DNA from: Allobosea vaviloviae
GTDB taxonomy: Bacteria > Pseudomonadota > Alphaproteobacteria > Rhizobiales > Beijerinckiaceae
DNA: 64,000 nucleotides
NCBI RefSeq assembly: GCF_001298265.1
Contig: NZ_LGSZ01000028.1
Location: forward strand, 62,001 to 126,000
Direction: 5' to 3'
Positions 1 to 8,709 of this stretch are shown piece after piece (positions within the stretch are counted from its first letter, which is position 1; each line of letters opens with the position of its first letter). The notes under the pieces were generated by a model. The model saw only the letters and a program-made list of their open reading frames with translations. It was not told the DNA's origin and made no database searches. A program made the position numbers and the translations under genes.

Positions 1-557
1 AAGTCTCCACCATCGGCATCGCCTATTCGGTGCTGGCGGGGCTGCTGCTCTACCGCCAGTTCGACTGGCGCCGCCTGCCACGCATGCTGGCCGACACCGC
101 CTCGCTGACCGGCGCGATCATCTTCATCGTCGGATGCGCCACCGCCATGGCCTGGGGCCTGACGCAATCGGGCTTCTCGCAGGATCTAGCCCGCGCCATG
201 GCCGCCGTGCCGGGCGGCACCTGGGGCTTCCTGGCGATCTCGATCGTCGCCTTCATCATCCTCGGCAGCGTGCTCGAGGGCATCCCGGCTATCGTGCTCT
301 TCGGCCCGCTGCTGTTCCCGATCGCCAAGCAGATCGGTGTGCATGAGGTCCACTACGCCATGGTCGTGGTCTTCGCGATGGGCATCGGCCTCTTCGCCCC
401 GCCCTTCGGCGTCGGCTATTACGGTGCCTGCGCGATCAGCAAGGTCAATCCCGACGAGGGCCTGAAATACATCGGCGGCTACATGCTCGCCCTGTTCCTC
501 GGCCTGATCGTCGTCGCCGCCGTGCCCTGGTTCTCGACCGGCTTCCTGAAATTCTGA
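1..557 (+). CDS. TRAP transporter large permease (DctM type), C-terminal part
   Basis: The reading frame is open from the left edge, so the N-terminus is outside the window. About 184 residues remain. They form several long hydrophobic segments with the DctM features GxxEGxPAIVLFGPLLFPIA and a Pro/Phe-rich GLFAPPFGVGYY loop, as in the last third of TRAP large membrane subunits. These proteins import organic acids using an Na+ or H+ gradient together with a periplasmic DctP protein and a small DctQ subunit, neither of which is visible here. The downstream VOC, RuBisCO-like and kinase genes on the same strand suggest that the substrate is a sugar acid (inference). Confidence 0.88.
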   Translation, partial: VSTIGIAYSVLAGLLLYRQFDWRRLPRMLADTASLTGAIIFIVGCATAMAWGLTQSGFSQDLARAMAAVPGGTWGFLAISIVAFIILGSVLEGIPAIVLFGPLLFPIAKQIGVHEVHYAMVVVFAMGIGLFAPPFGVGYYGACAISKVNPDEGLKYIGGYMLALFLGLIVVAAVPWFSTGFLKF

Positions 558-591
558 TCTCTCATCAACCGACAATCACAAGGGTGCTGCC

Positions 592-1131
592 ATGAGCCGC
601 TTCTTCGGCCAGATCCGCCAGGCCGGCTATGTCGTCCCCGACATCGAGGCGGCGATGGATTACTGGAGCCGCGTGCTCGGCGTCGGCCCGTTCTTCTACA
701 ATCCGAAGGTGCCGATCAAAAACTACCGCTACAAGGGCGAGAGCTACGAGCCGCACAACTCGGTCGCGCTGGCCAATTCCGGCCCGCTCCAGATCGAGCT
801 GATCCAGTGCCGCAACGCCGTGCCGTCCATGTACAAGGACTTCACCGATGCCGGCCACTCAGGCCTGCAGCACGTCGCCTACTGGACCTCGGACTACGAT
901 GCCGATCTCGAACGCCTGACGGCGCAGGGCTTCGAGGTGGTGATGTCGGGTGAGGTCGGCGAGCGTGGCCGCTTCTGCTATTTCGACACCCATTATCACC
1001 CCGGCACAGTGATCGAACTGTCCGAGGTCGCCGGCCCCAAGGGCGAGATGTTCCGCCTGATCCGCGAGGCCAGCGAGACCTGGGACGGCAGCGATCCGGT
1101 GCGTCCCTTCCCGGATCTGAGCAAGCTCTGA
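592..1131 (+). CDS. VOC (glyoxalase/dioxygenase-like) family protein
   Basis: 179 residues with a vicinal-oxygen-chelate fold pattern: an opening GYVVPDIEAAMDYW segment, a central LQHVAYWTSDYDADLERL segment starting the second half, and a closing GTVIELSE strand. The candidate metal ligands are His at the start of the second module and Glu in VIELSE. VOC members include epimerases, glyoxalases, dioxygenases and hydrolases, so the reaction cannot be read from sequence. It starts 34 nt after the TRAP permease, behind an AAGGGTG ribosome-binding site, so it is probably co-transcribed with the transporter and the RuBisCO-like gene and acts on the same substrate (inference). Confidence 0.8.
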   Translation: MSRFFGQIRQAGYVVPDIEAAMDYWSRVLGVGPFFYNPKVPIKNYRYKGESYEPHNSVALANSGPLQIELIQCRNAVPSMYKDFTDAGHSGLQHVAYWTSDYDADLERLTAQGFEVVMSGEVGERGRFCYFDTHYHPGTVIELSEVAGPKGEMFRLIREASETWDGSDPVRPFPDLSKL

Positions 1132-1148
1132 CGCAAAGCACCGGGCGC

Positions 1149-1229
1149 GTCATGGTCGGGCTTGACCCGACCACCTCGGAAACCAGTGGCCTCTGGTCAT
1201 GAAATTCTCGGGTCAAGCCCGAGAATGAC
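1149..1229. repeat. Rhizobial palindromic intergenic repeat (two hairpins)
   Basis: Two near-perfect palindromes sit at 1154-1172 (core GGTCGGGCTTGACCCGACC) and 1204-1226 (core CTCGGGTCAAGCCCGAG). Their centres, CGGGCTTGACCCG and CGGGTCAAGCCCG, are reverse complements of each other. Outer GTCAT/ATGAC ends frame the unit. Elements with this core are widely dispersed between genes in Hyphomicrobiales. The unit lies in the 125-nt gap between the VOC and RuBisCO-like genes and could fold into mRNA hairpins inside the operon. Confidence 0.8.
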
Positions 1230-1256
1230 GGCATCCGAATAGGCAGGACTAACGAC

Positions 1257-2531
1257 ATGACCACAGACCGCTTCCAGGCCACCTACCTGATCGAGACCCC
1301 TCTCGACCCGGCAAAGGTCGCCGAGGTCATGGCCGGCGAGCAGTCGAGCGGCACCTTCACCCGCGTCGCCGGCGAGACCGACGAACTGCGCAGCCGCACC
1401 CGCGCCGTCGTGACTGACGTCGAGGAGCTTGAGGCCACCGCCTCCCCCAGCCTGCCCAATGCCTGGCTGGCGAAAAAGGGCATCGCTGGCCCCTGGCGCC
1501 GTGCCCGCATCGCGATCTCCTTCCCCGTCGACAATGTCGGCGCGAATCTCGCGACGCTGGCCTCGATCGTCGCCGGCAATCTCTACGATCTCGGCGAGGT
1601 CACAGGCCTGCGGCTCGACACCATCACCCTGCCGGCCTCGTTCAGGCGTCGCTTCCAGATGCCGCGCCAGGGCATCAGTGGCACGCGCGCGCTGACGGGC
1701 GTGATGGAAGGTGCGATGGTCGGCTCGATCATCAAGCCCAATGTCGGCCTGAGCCCCGAAGAGACCGCCGCGCTGGTCGGCAAGCTCTGTGCAGCCGGAC
1801 TCGACTTCATCAAGGACGACGAGATTTCGGCCGATCCCGTCCATGCGCCGCTGGCCGAGCGCGTTCCCGCCGTGATGGAGGTCGTCCGCCGCCATCAGGA
1901 CCGCTCCGGCAAGGCAGTGATGATCGCCTTCAACATCACCGACGAGACAGACGCGATGAAGCGTCATGCCGATCTCGTGGCGCGCGAGGGCGGAACCTGC
2001 GTCATGGCGAGCCTGAACTGGTGCGGCTTCTCGGCGATCGAGACCCTGCGCCGCGCGACCGATCTCGCTCTGCACGGCCACCGCAACGGCTTCGGAGCCC
2101 TGTCGCGCCACCCGCTTCTCGGCATCTCCTTCCAGGCCTACCAGACGCTCTGGCGGCTGGCCGGCGTCGATCACATGCATGTCCACGGCCTGCAGGGAAA
2201 GTTCGCGCAGGAGGACGAGGAGGTCGTGACCTCGGCCAGGGATTGCGTCACACCGCTCAGCGATGGACTCGACGACCGGGTCCTGCCGGCGTTCTCGTCG
2301 GGCCAATGGGCCGGCACGGCGCAGCCGACCTTCGACGCGATCAGCCATTCGGACCTGCTCTTCATGGCCGGCGGCGGCATCTTGGCCCATCCCGGCGGCC
2401 CGGCCGCCGGCGTCGCCAGCATCCGCCAGGCTTGGGAGGCGGTCGCGGCCGGAACATCGCTGGCAGAGGCGGCCACGGCCCATCCCGAGTTGCGTCAGGC
2501 TCTAGACTTCTTCGGCAAGGTCGCGGGTTGA
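1257..2531 (+). CDS. RuBisCO-like protein, candidate 3-oxo-isoapionate-4-phosphate decarboxylase (OiaX type)
   Basis: 424 residues with the RuBisCO large-subunit fold. Visible motifs are IIKPNVGLSPEE (about 157-168), AGLDFIKDDE with the lysine that is carbamylated in RuBisCO at K186 and metal ligands D188 and E189, HMHVHGLQGKF with the loop-6 lysine equivalent K315, and a C-terminal FMAGGGILAHPGG phosphate-site motif. The metal site is therefore intact, but the residues around it differ from true RuBisCO (for example FSSGQWAGT where RuBisCO has ASGGIHVWH). The next gene is a DUF1537 kinase. In the apionate pathway a kinase of that family (OiaK) makes the substrate for a RuBisCO-like decarboxylase (OiaX), so this pairing supports an acid-sugar role. 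Other RuBisCO-like functions (enolase, transcarboxylase) are not excluded. Confidence 0.8.
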   Translation: MTTDRFQATYLIETPLDPAKVAEVMAGEQSSGTFTRVAGETDELRSRTRAVVTDVEELEATASPSLPNAWLAKKGIAGPWRRARIAISFPVDNVGANLATLASIVAGNLYDLGEVTGLRLDTITLPASFRRRFQMPRQGISGTRALTGVMEGAMVGSIIKPNVGLSPEETAALVGKLCAAGLDFIKDDEISADPVHAPLAERVPAVMEVVRRHQDRSGKAVMIAFNITDETDAMKRHADLVAREGGTCVMASLNWCGFSAIETLRRATDLALHGHRNGFGALSRHPLLGISFQAYQTLWRLAGVDHMHVHGLQGKFAQEDEEVVTSARDCVTPLSDGLDDRVLPAFSSGQWAGTAQPTFDAISHSDLLFMAGGGILAHPGGPAAGVASIRQAWEAVAAGTSLAEAATAHPELRQALDFFGKVAG

Positions 2532-2539
2532 GCCGCGCG

Positions 2540-3826
2540 ATGGCCTCGAACCCGTCCTATGGCTGGTATGGCGACGATTTCACCGGCGCGACCGATACGC
2601 TCGCCTCGCTGGCCGAGCGCGACATTCGCGCCCTGCTCTTCCTCCACATCCCGACGGCGGAGCAACTGATAGCGGCAGGTCCGCTCGATGCGATCGGCAT
2701 CGCCGGCGCCACGCGCGCGATGGCCCCTGAGCCGATGGCGACAGAACTCGACGCGGCCGGACGCTTCTTCGCCGAAGCGGGCGTCGGAATCCTCCATTAC
2801 AAATGCTGCTCGACCTTCGACAGCGCACCCCATGTCGGCAGCATCGGCGCGGCCGTGCGAGCCCTGCGCCCGCACTTCGCCAACCCGTTCCTGCCGATCA
2901 TCGGCGGCCAGCCCAATCTCGGGCGCTATTGCCTGTTCGGCACTCTCTTCGCGGCGGCTGGCAGCGGCGGCCCGGTCCATCGCATCGACCGCCACCCGAC
3001 CATGAGCGTCCATCCGGTCACGCCGATGGCGGAGGCCGATCTGCGCCGGCACCTGGCGGCGCAGGGGCTGGAGCGGATCGCGCTCGTCGACTACCGCAGC
3101 TACGAGGCCACGGACGCCGAGGCGAAGCTTGCAACCGCCCTCGCCTCCGCTCCCGATGCGATCCTCCTCGATGTCGCGCGCAGCGACGACCTTGCCATCA
3201 TCGGTCGGCTATTGCGGCGACAGATGGACAACGGCCCGATGCTCGCCATCGGCCCGAGCAGCGTCGCCCAGGCGCTGGCCGCCTCCTGGCCGGGCCAGCG
3301 GCGGGGACAGGTCGTGTCGGACGCTTCATCGCGCCGCACTGGCCCGGTGCTTGCCCTGGTCGGCAGTCTCTCGCCGGTGACACGCGCGCAGGTCGAAGCC
3401 TCCACGGCCTATGAGCGCATCGGGATCGATACGGCGAGCCTGCTGTCGGAGCCGGCCTACAGCCTTGCGCTGGAGCAGGAGGCGCATGCCAGCCTGTCGG
3501 CCCGCCGGCATGTCATGCTCGTCACCAACCGGCCTTCGCAGGCTCCGGGCAACATGGAGACCGTCGCGCTCGCCACCGCTCGCCTGCTCGGCAGCATCAT
3601 GACGAAGGCCACCATCGGCCGCCTCGTCGTCGCCGGTGGCGATACGTCGAGCCTCGCGGTCAAGTCGCTCGATATCTGGGGGCTGTCCTATCGCGCTGCG
3701 CTGGTGCCCGGCGCCCCGCTCTGCCGGACCCATAGCGACGATCCGCGCCTCGATGGGCTCGATATCGTGCTGAAAGGCGGCCAGATGGGGCCGGTCGGCT
3801 TCTTCGACGCCGTCGCCGCCTCATAG
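2540..3826 (+). CDS. Four-carbon acid sugar kinase family (DUF1537), candidate 3-oxo-isoapionate kinase (OiaK type)
   Basis: 428 residues. The N-terminal substrate domain opens with GDDFTGATD (residues 11-19), the signature of this family. The C-terminal nucleotide-binding domain has GGDTSS at 366-371 followed by a family-typical VLKGGQMG segment near the end. Characterised relatives (OtnK, DenK, OiaK) phosphorylate four- or five-carbon acid sugars with ATP. The chosen ATG is 8 nt after the stop of the RuBisCO-like gene; a TTG at 2528 overlapping that stop is an alternative start. The close spacing indicates one operon. The gene converges with the HAD phosphatase gene, their stop codons overlapping at 3821-3826. 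Confidence 0.85.
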   Translation: MASNPSYGWYGDDFTGATDTLASLAERDIRALLFLHIPTAEQLIAAGPLDAIGIAGATRAMAPEPMATELDAAGRFFAEAGVGILHYKCCSTFDSAPHVGSIGAAVRALRPHFANPFLPIIGGQPNLGRYCLFGTLFAAAGSGGPVHRIDRHPTMSVHPVTPMAEADLRRHLAAQGLERIALVDYRSYEATDAEAKLATALASAPDAILLDVARSDDLAIIGRLLRRQMDNGPMLAIGPSSVAQALAASWPGQRRGQVVSDASSRRTGPVLALVGSLSPVTRAQVEASTAYERIGIDTASLLSEPAYSLALEQEAHASLSARRHVMLVTNRPSQAPGNMETVALATARLLGSIMTKATIGRLVVAGGDTSSLAVKSLDIWGLSYRAALVPGAPLCRTHSDDPRLDGLDIVLKGGQMGPVGFFDAVAAS

Positions 3827-4357
3827 GGCAGCGAGACACTCCCCAACGAACGCATCGAGATCGCCGCCCTTGAACAGGAAGCCGGCGACTCCGGCTGCCT
3901 TCGCCGCTTCGAGATCGGTCATGCGATCCCCGATCAGGAAGGAGCGCTGCATCTGCGTGGGGAACGCCTGCATCGCCTTGAGCAGCATGCCCGGCCGGGG
4001 CTTGCGATCCTCATGGTCGACGCGATAGGCGGCAACGTTCGCCTGCGGATGATGCGGAGCGTAGTAGAACGCATCGATCCGCGCCCCGTTCTCCGCCATG
4101 ATCCTGTTCATCTCGACATGGAGAATGCGCACATCCTCCTCCGTATAGAAACCGCGGCCGACACCCGACTGGTTGGTCACGACGACGACGCGATAGCCGA
4201 GCTGGTTCAGCCGGCGCACCGCCGCGAAGGCACCCTGCACCCAGACGATCTGGTCGATCCGAAACGCGTAATCGACCTCCTCGTTGAGGACGCCGTCGCG
4301 GTCGAAGAACACCATCGGCGCAAGCGCACCGGCCTCCGGCATGGCAACCATCGTCAT
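3821..4357 (-). CDS. HAD-IIIA phosphatase, GmhB/HisB-N-like, last gene of the rhamnose operon
   Basis: 178 residues. [11 protein letters not shown] places the nucleophile and general acid at D19 and D21, [11 protein letters not shown] is the second HAD motif, and [12 protein letters not shown] carries the third/fourth motif. It most resembles D-glycero-D-manno-heptose-1,7-bisphosphate phosphatase. However, the zinc ligands of E. coli GmhB (C-x-H and C-x-C) are absent: the segment here reads YYAPHHP and then VDHEDRKP. The ATG overlaps the rmlA stop as ATGA (4354-4357), so it is translationally coupled to the rhamnose genes. A heptose or other sugar-phosphate substrate for surface polysaccharide is likely; which one is unknown. 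Confidence 0.75.
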   Translation of the reverse strand: MTMVAMPEAGALAPMVFFDRDGVLNEEVDYAFRIDQIVWVQGAFAAVRRLNQLGYRVVVVTNQSGVGRGFYTEEDVRILHVEMNRIMAENGARIDAFYYAPHHPQANVAAYRVDHEDRKPRPGMLLKAMQAFPTQMQRSFLIGDRMTDLEAAKAAGVAGFLFKGGDLDAFVGECLAAL

Positions 4358-5250
4358 CGCCTCCGGCCCTCCGGCATCTGGCCAATCTCGGCCGCCATCC
4401 GCAGCAGATACTGGCCATAATCGCTCTTGGCGAGCCTGCCGCCCAAGGCTTCGAGCTGGCCGACATCGATCCAGCCCCGGCGGCAGGCGATCTCCTCCGG
4501 ACAGGCGATGCGCAAATCCTGGCGGCTTTCCAGCGTCCTGACGAACTCCCCGGCCTGGAGCAGGCTGTCGGGCGTGCCGGTGTCGAGCCAGGCGAAACCG
4601 CGCCCCATGCATTCGACCGAGAGCTGGCCGCGTTCGAGATAGACCCGGTTGACGTCGGTGATTTCAAGCTCTCCGCGCTGTGACGGCTTCAGCCCGGCCG
4701 CGATCTCAACGACCTGCGCGTCGTAGAAATACAGCCCCGTCACGGCCCAGTTCGAGCGCGGGACTTTGGGCTTCTCCTCGATCGAGATCGCCTTGCCCTG
4801 CGCATCGAAGGAGACGACACCGTAGCGCTGGGCATCGCGCACCTGATAGGCGAAGACAGTGGCACCGCTTTCGCGCTGGCGCGCCTGGCGCATCATCTGG
4901 GTCAGGCTGTGTCCGTAATAGAGGTTGTCGCCGAGGATGAGCGCCGAGGGCTCGCCCGAAACGAAATCCGCGCCGATCAGATAGGCCTGCGCCAGCCCGC
5001 CGGGATGCGGCTGCTCAGCGTAAGTGAGGCTCAGCCCCCATTCCGAGCCGTCGCCGAGCAGTCGCTGGAAATGCGGCAGGTCTGATGGCGTCGAGATGAT
5101 CAGGATCTCGCGGATATCGGCCAGCATCAGCGTGGTCAGCGGATAATAGATCATCGGCTTGTCGTAGACCGGCAGAAGCTGCTTCGAGATCGCCAGCGTC
5201 ATCGGGTGCAGGCGGGTGCCCGAGCCTCCCGCCAGAATGATTCCCTTCAT
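4354..5250 (-). CDS. rfbA: Glucose-1-phosphate thymidylyltransferase (RmlA)
   Basis: 298 residues, the usual length. The N-terminal [13 protein letters not shown] nucleotide-binding loop, the [17 protein letters not shown] segment and the EKPK substrate motif are all present. The enzyme makes dTDP-glucose from dTTP and glucose-1-phosphate, the first step of dTDP-L-rhamnose synthesis in the cytoplasm. It is the fourth gene of the minus-strand operon rmlB-rmlC-rmlD-rmlA-HAD. Its ATG overlaps the rmlD stop as ATGA and its own stop overlaps the next start. The family assignment is secure. Confidence 0.96.
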   Translation of the reverse strand: MKGIILAGGSGTRLHPMTLAISKQLLPVYDKPMIYYPLTTLMLADIREILIISTPSDLPHFQRLLGDGSEWGLSLTYAEQPHPGGLAQAYLIGADFVSGEPSALILGDNLYYGHSLTQMMRQARQRESGATVFAYQVRDAQRYGVVSFDAQGKAISIEEKPKVPRSNWAVTGLYFYDAQVVEIAAGLKPSQRGELEITDVNRVYLERGQLSVECMGRGFAWLDTGTPDSLLQAGEFVRTLESRQDLRIACPEEIACRRGWIDVGQLEALGGRLAKSDYGQYLLRMAAEIGQMPEGRRR

Positions 5251-6152
5251 GATCCCTGCCCTGCCCGTTCATCAGTGAGAAGCCGCGCCACGCAGGTCGT
5301 CAGCGACCCGCGCCAATGCGGCAAGCTGACGCCGTGGATGGAAGCGAGCCTGGCGCCATCCAGTCTGGAATTGGCCGGTCGGCGCGCCGGTGTCGGGTAA
5401 TCCGAGGTCGCGATGCGCTTGACCTGCACCGGCTTACGCCCTGCCGCCTTCGCATCCGCGAACGCCGCTTCCGCGACCTCGGCCCAACTCGCCTCGCCCT
5501 GTGCGGCCATGTGGAAGATGCCTCGCAGAGCAGCGTCGTCAGGCCGCTCAACGAGATTGCGCGCCACCGCCAGAACCGCGTCGGCGATGTCGAGCGCGCT
5601 CGTCGGCGATCCGATCTGGTCGGCGACCACCCCCACCTCGCTGCGCTCCGTCCCCAGCCGCAGCATGGTCCGGACGAAATTCCGGCCGAAGGGGCTGTAG
5701 ACCCAGGCGGTGCGCAGGATGGCATGGTCCGGCGTTGCCGCAGCCACCGCCTGTTCGCCCGCGAGCTTGGAGCGGCCATAGGCGGAGATCGGCCCGGTCG
5801 CGTCATCCTCGCGATAGGGCCGGCCGAGCCCGCCATCGAAGACATAATCGGTCGAGATCTGGATCACCGGCACGCCGAGCCTGCTGGCGGCAGCGGCGAC
5901 CTCTCCGGCGCCAGCCCCGTTCACGGCGAGCGCCGTCGCCTCCGCGCTTTCGGCGAGATCGACGGCGGTGTAGGCGGCGGCGTTGACGATCACATCCGGC
6001 CGCGCTGCCGCCAGCGCTGGGCCGATCGTCTCCGGCCGTTCCAGATCAAGCTCGGGCCGTCCCACCGCGACCAGCATCGCACCGGCTCCGGCAGCCCGCT
6101 CAACCAGCGCCCGGGCGACCTGCCCCTCGCGTCCGGTGACGACGATTCTCAC
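5247..6152 (-). CDS. rfbD: dTDP-4-dehydrorhamnose reductase (RmlD)
   Basis: 301 residues of the extended SDR type. The N-terminal [13 protein letters not shown] is a variant Rossmann loop, and there is STDYVFDG plus the catalytic YGRSK tyrosine-lysine pair. The enzyme reduces dTDP-4-keto-L-rhamnose to dTDP-L-rhamnose with NAD(P)H, the last step of the pathway. I chose the GTG at 6152 because it overlaps the rmlC stop as GTGA and puts the Rossmann strand at residue 3; an upstream in-frame extension would lie inside rmlC. Confidence 0.95.
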   Translation of the reverse strand: MRIVVTGREGQVARALVERAAGAGAMLVAVGRPELDLERPETIGPALAAARPDVIVNAAAYTAVDLAESAEATALAVNGAGAGEVAAAASRLGVPVIQISTDYVFDGGLGRPYREDDATGPISAYGRSKLAGEQAVAAATPDHAILRTAWVYSPFGRNFVRTMLRLGTERSEVGVVADQIGSPTSALDIADAVLAVARNLVERPDDAALRGIFHMAAQGEASWAEVAEAAFADAKAAGRKPVQVKRIATSDYPTPARRPANSRLDGARLASIHGVSLPHWRGSLTTCVARLLTDERAGQGS

Positions 6153-6706
6153 GCGAAATACCGCGGCAGATCGGCGAGGCGCGGATGCTTGCGGTCCTTG
6201 TCGGACAGGATCAGCCGCTCGGCCGGGAGCCCCCAATCGATGCCAAGCGCTGGATCGTCGAAGGCCAGCCCGTGGTCATGGGCCGGCGCATAGGGCGCGC
6301 TGACCTTGTAGAGCACCTCGGTATCGGGCTCGAGCGTGACGAAGCCATGGGCGAAGCCGGCTGGCACCAGCACTTGCAGCCAATTCTCGGCGGAGAGTTC
6401 GACGGCGACGGACTTGCCGAAATCGGGCGAGGACGCGCGAATATCGACGGCGATGTCGAGGATGCGTCCGCGCGGCACGCGGATCAGCTTGTCCTGCGCA
6501 AAGGGCGGCGACTGGAAATGCAAGCCGCGCAACGTGCCGACGACCGGCGAGAGCGAGTGGTTGTCCTGCACGAAATCATGGTCGATTCCGGCCTCTGTGA
6601 AAGCCTTGCGGCTATAGGTCTCCGAGAAGAAGCCGCGGTGATCGCCGAACTTCTTCAATCGGATGATCTTCACATCGGGCAGCGCGGTCGCTTCGACATG
6701 CAGCAT
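6149..6706 (-). CDS. rfbC: dTDP-4-dehydrorhamnose 3,5-epimerase (RmlC)
   Basis: 185 residues with the RmlC cupin fold. HRGFFSETY near the N-terminus, RGLHFQ with the catalytic histidine, and LYKVSAPYAP with the active-site tyrosine region are visible, as is the conserved PAGFAHGF strand. The enzyme epimerises dTDP-4-keto-6-deoxyglucose at C3 and C5. The ATG at 6706 is preferred because the family starts a few residues before the first strand. Upstream is rmlB, 31 nt away; downstream rmlD overlaps by 4 nt. Confidence 0.95.
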   Translation of the reverse strand: MLHVEATALPDVKIIRLKKFGDHRGFFSETYSRKAFTEAGIDHDFVQDNHSLSPVVGTLRGLHFQSPPFAQDKLIRVPRGRILDIAVDIRASSPDFGKSVAVELSAENWLQVLVPAGFAHGFVTLEPDTEVLYKVSAPYAPAHDHGLAFDDPALGIDWGLPAERLILSDKDRKHPRLADLPRYFA

Positions 6707-6737
6707 GCTTTGGCCTTCCTCTGGCGACCCGGGCCGT

Positions 6738-7799
6738 TCAGCCCGCGCCGAGCCGTTCGCCGCGATAGACGCCGGAGCGGATATCGCCCCACCAGCCGGC
6801 ATTGGCCAGATACCATTCCACGGTATGGCGCAAGCCACTCTCGAAACTCTGCTTCGGCGCCCAGCCGAGCTGGCGGCCGATCTTGCCGGCGTCGATGGCA
6901 TAGCGCGCGTCGTGGCCCGGCCGATCGGTGACATAGGTGATCAGCCGCTCATGCGGGCCGGCCGGATCGGGGCGCAACGCGTCCAGAAGCGAGCAGATCG
7001 TCCGGACCACGTCGAGATTGGCCATCTCGTTATGCCCGCCGATGGCATAGGTTTGTCCGGGCATGCCCTTTGCCGCCACCAGCAGCAGCGCATCGGCATG
7101 GTCGTCGACATACAGCCAGTCGCGCACATTGGCGCCGTTGCCATAGACGGGCAGCGGCTTGCCCTCGAGCCCGTTGATGATCATCAGCGGAATCAGCTTT
7201 TCGGGGAAGTGATACGGCCCGTAATTGTTCGAGCAGTTGGTGACCAGCGTCGGCAGACCGTAGGTGTGGTGCCAGGCGCGAACGAGATGGTCGGACGCAG
7301 CCTTGGAGGCCGAATAGGGCGAGGTCGGCTGATAGGCCGTGTCCTCGCGGAAGAAGCCCTCCGCCCCCAGCGAGCCGAAGACCTCGTCGGTCGAGATATG
7401 ATGGAAGCGGAAGCGTTGCCGCCGCTCGCCATCGAGACCGTGCCAGTGCCGCAGCGCCTCCTGCAGCAGCACGAAGCTGCCGACGATGTTGGTGTCGATG
7501 AAAGCCGCCGGCCCGTCGATCGAGCGGTCGACATGGCTTTCAGCGGCCAGATGCATGACGATGTCGGGCGAGAACGACGCAAAGATCGCCCGCATCGCCT
7601 CGCCATCGCCGATATCGGCCCGCTCGAAGCGGAAACGCGCATCGCCGCGGACGGCTGCCAGCGAGGCCATGTTGCCGGCATAGGTCAGCTTGTCGACGAC
7701 GCAGACGCTATGGTCGGTTTCCGCGATCAGCTTGCGCACCACGGCCGAGCCGATGAAGCCCGCGCCCCCGGTAACCAGAAATCTCAAAGACGCCGGCAA
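6738..7799 (-). CDS. rfbB: dTDP-glucose 4,6-dehydratase (RmlB)
   Basis: 353 residues. [11 protein letters not shown] is the NAD-binding loop, STDEVFGSL holds the Thr-Asp-Glu catalytic group, and YSASKAASD carries the Tyr-Lys pair. The enzyme converts dTDP-glucose to dTDP-4-keto-6-deoxyglucose. It is the first gene of the rhamnose operon. No ATG is well placed: the start is probably the TTG at 7799, behind a GGGAG sequence, or the TTG at 7787, just before the Rossmann strand. A weak start on the first gene could limit pathway output (inference). Confidence 0.95.
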   Translation of the reverse strand: MPASLRFLVTGGAGFIGSAVVRKLIAETDHSVCVVDKLTYAGNMASLAAVRGDARFRFERADIGDGEAMRAIFASFSPDIVMHLAAESHVDRSIDGPAAFIDTNIVGSFVLLQEALRHWHGLDGERRQRFRFHHISTDEVFGSLGAEGFFREDTAYQPTSPYSASKAASDHLVRAWHHTYGLPTLVTNCSNNYGPYHFPEKLIPLMIINGLEGKPLPVYGNGANVRDWLYVDDHADALLLVAAKGMPGQTYAIGGHNEMANLDVVRTICSLLDALRPDPAGPHERLITYVTDRPGHDARYAIDAGKIGRQLGWAPKQSFESGLRHTVEWYLANAGWWGDIRSGVYRGERLGAG

Positions 7800-7843
7800 T
7801 GCCGCTCTCGCTCCCGTTCGCCGGGGATATAGGGGATTCCGGC

Positions 7844-7861
7844 GCCGGGCGTAAACCCGGC
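7844..7861 (-). terminator. GC hairpin downstream of the enoyl-CoA hydratase gene, weak terminator candidate
   Basis: GCCGGG and CCCGGC arms enclose a 6-nt loop in the short gap between the hydratase stop (7887) and the rmlB start (7799). No T-run follows on the minus strand, so this may be only an mRNA hairpin. Confidence 0.3.
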
Positions 7862-7886
7862 CTCAGCCGCAGCGGAGAGATCCGCG

Positions 7887-8666
7887 TTACCGACCCTGCC
7901 ACCGTGGCGGCCTCTTGCCGAGAAAGGCTTCCATGCCCTCCCGGAAATCGGCGCTGCCGTAGCACATCACCACGAGGTCGTCCCCGTCGTCCGGCACGGC
8001 GGCCTTGGCGAGCCGGCGCAGCGCCTCCTTCGTCGCCCGCATCGTCAGCGGCGCATGACCGGAGATCGTCGCGGCCTGCTCCCGCGCCCGCGCCATCAGC
8101 GTAGCATGGTCGGCGACGATCTCGTTGAAGAGGCCGATGCGATGGCCCTCATCGGCTCCGATCAGCCGCGCCGTGAAGATGATGTCCTTCACCCGCGCCG
8201 GCCCCAGCAGCGCCGAAAGCCGCGCATAATTCGCCATCGACAGGCAGTTGCCGAGCGTCCGCGCGATCGGAAAGCCGAAACGCGCCGACTCCGTCGCGAT
8301 CCGGAGGTCGCAGGCGCAGGCGATGCTGCCACCGCCTCCCGTCACCGCGCCAGAGATCGCCGCGATGGTCGGGATCGGACAGCTCTCGATCGCCGTGATC
8401 ACGCGCTCGATCTTGCTCTCATAGGCGAGCGCGTCCTCCGGCGTGGCGAAGGCGCGGAACTGGGAGATGTCGGTGCCCGCCGCGAAGGCCTGTTCGCCCG
8501 CGCCGGTGACGATCAGCACCTTCGGCGCGCCATGGGCTGCGGGATCACCGCAGATTTCCGCCAGCCGCTCATACATCGCGAAGGTCAGGGCGTTGCGCGC
8601 CTGCGGGCGATTGAGCGTGATCGTGCCGACGCCAGCATCGACGGAGTAGTGGATTTCGTCGTCCAT
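7887..8666 (-). CDS. Enoyl-CoA hydratase/isomerase family protein
   Basis: 259 residues of the crotonase fold. GTITLNRPQARNAL opens the domain, AFAAGTDISQF is the first oxyanion-hole segment, and AVTGGGGSIACACDLRIA the second. At the position where hydratases carry the second catalytic glutamate (PE..LG), this protein reads FPIARTLGN. It may therefore not be a standard hydratase but an isomerase, lyase or thioesterase variant of the family. The start ATG at 8666 is chosen over the longer frame because the fold begins immediately after it. It lies 43 nt downstream of the ABC ATPase gene on the same strand; a link to that operon is possible but unproven. Confidence 0.85.
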   Translation of the reverse strand: MDDEIHYSVDAGVGTITLNRPQARNALTFAMYERLAEICGDPAAHGAPKVLIVTGAGEQAFAAGTDISQFRAFATPEDALAYESKIERVITAIESCPIPTIAAISGAVTGGGGSIACACDLRIATESARFGFPIARTLGNCLSMANYARLSALLGPARVKDIIFTARLIGADEGHRIGLFNEIVADHATLMARAREQAATISGHAPLTMRATKEALRRLAKAAVPDDGDDLVVMCYGSADFREGMEAFLGKRPPRWQGR

Positions 8667-8709
8667 GGGCGGTCGCTTCTCTGAGGTTCGAAAGAAGCGG
8701 ACTATCCGG

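Noticed and set aside
1149-1229. CRISPR-like or terminator interpretation of the repeated hairpins
   Set aside because: There are only two inverted units with no spacers and no T-run; the sequence matches the dispersed rhizobial palindromic repeat type.
1257-2531. True RuBisCO for carbon fixation
   Set aside because: Catalytic lysines are kept but several active-site neighbours differ, there is no small-subunit or phosphoribulokinase gene nearby, and the adjacent acid-sugar kinase points elsewhere.
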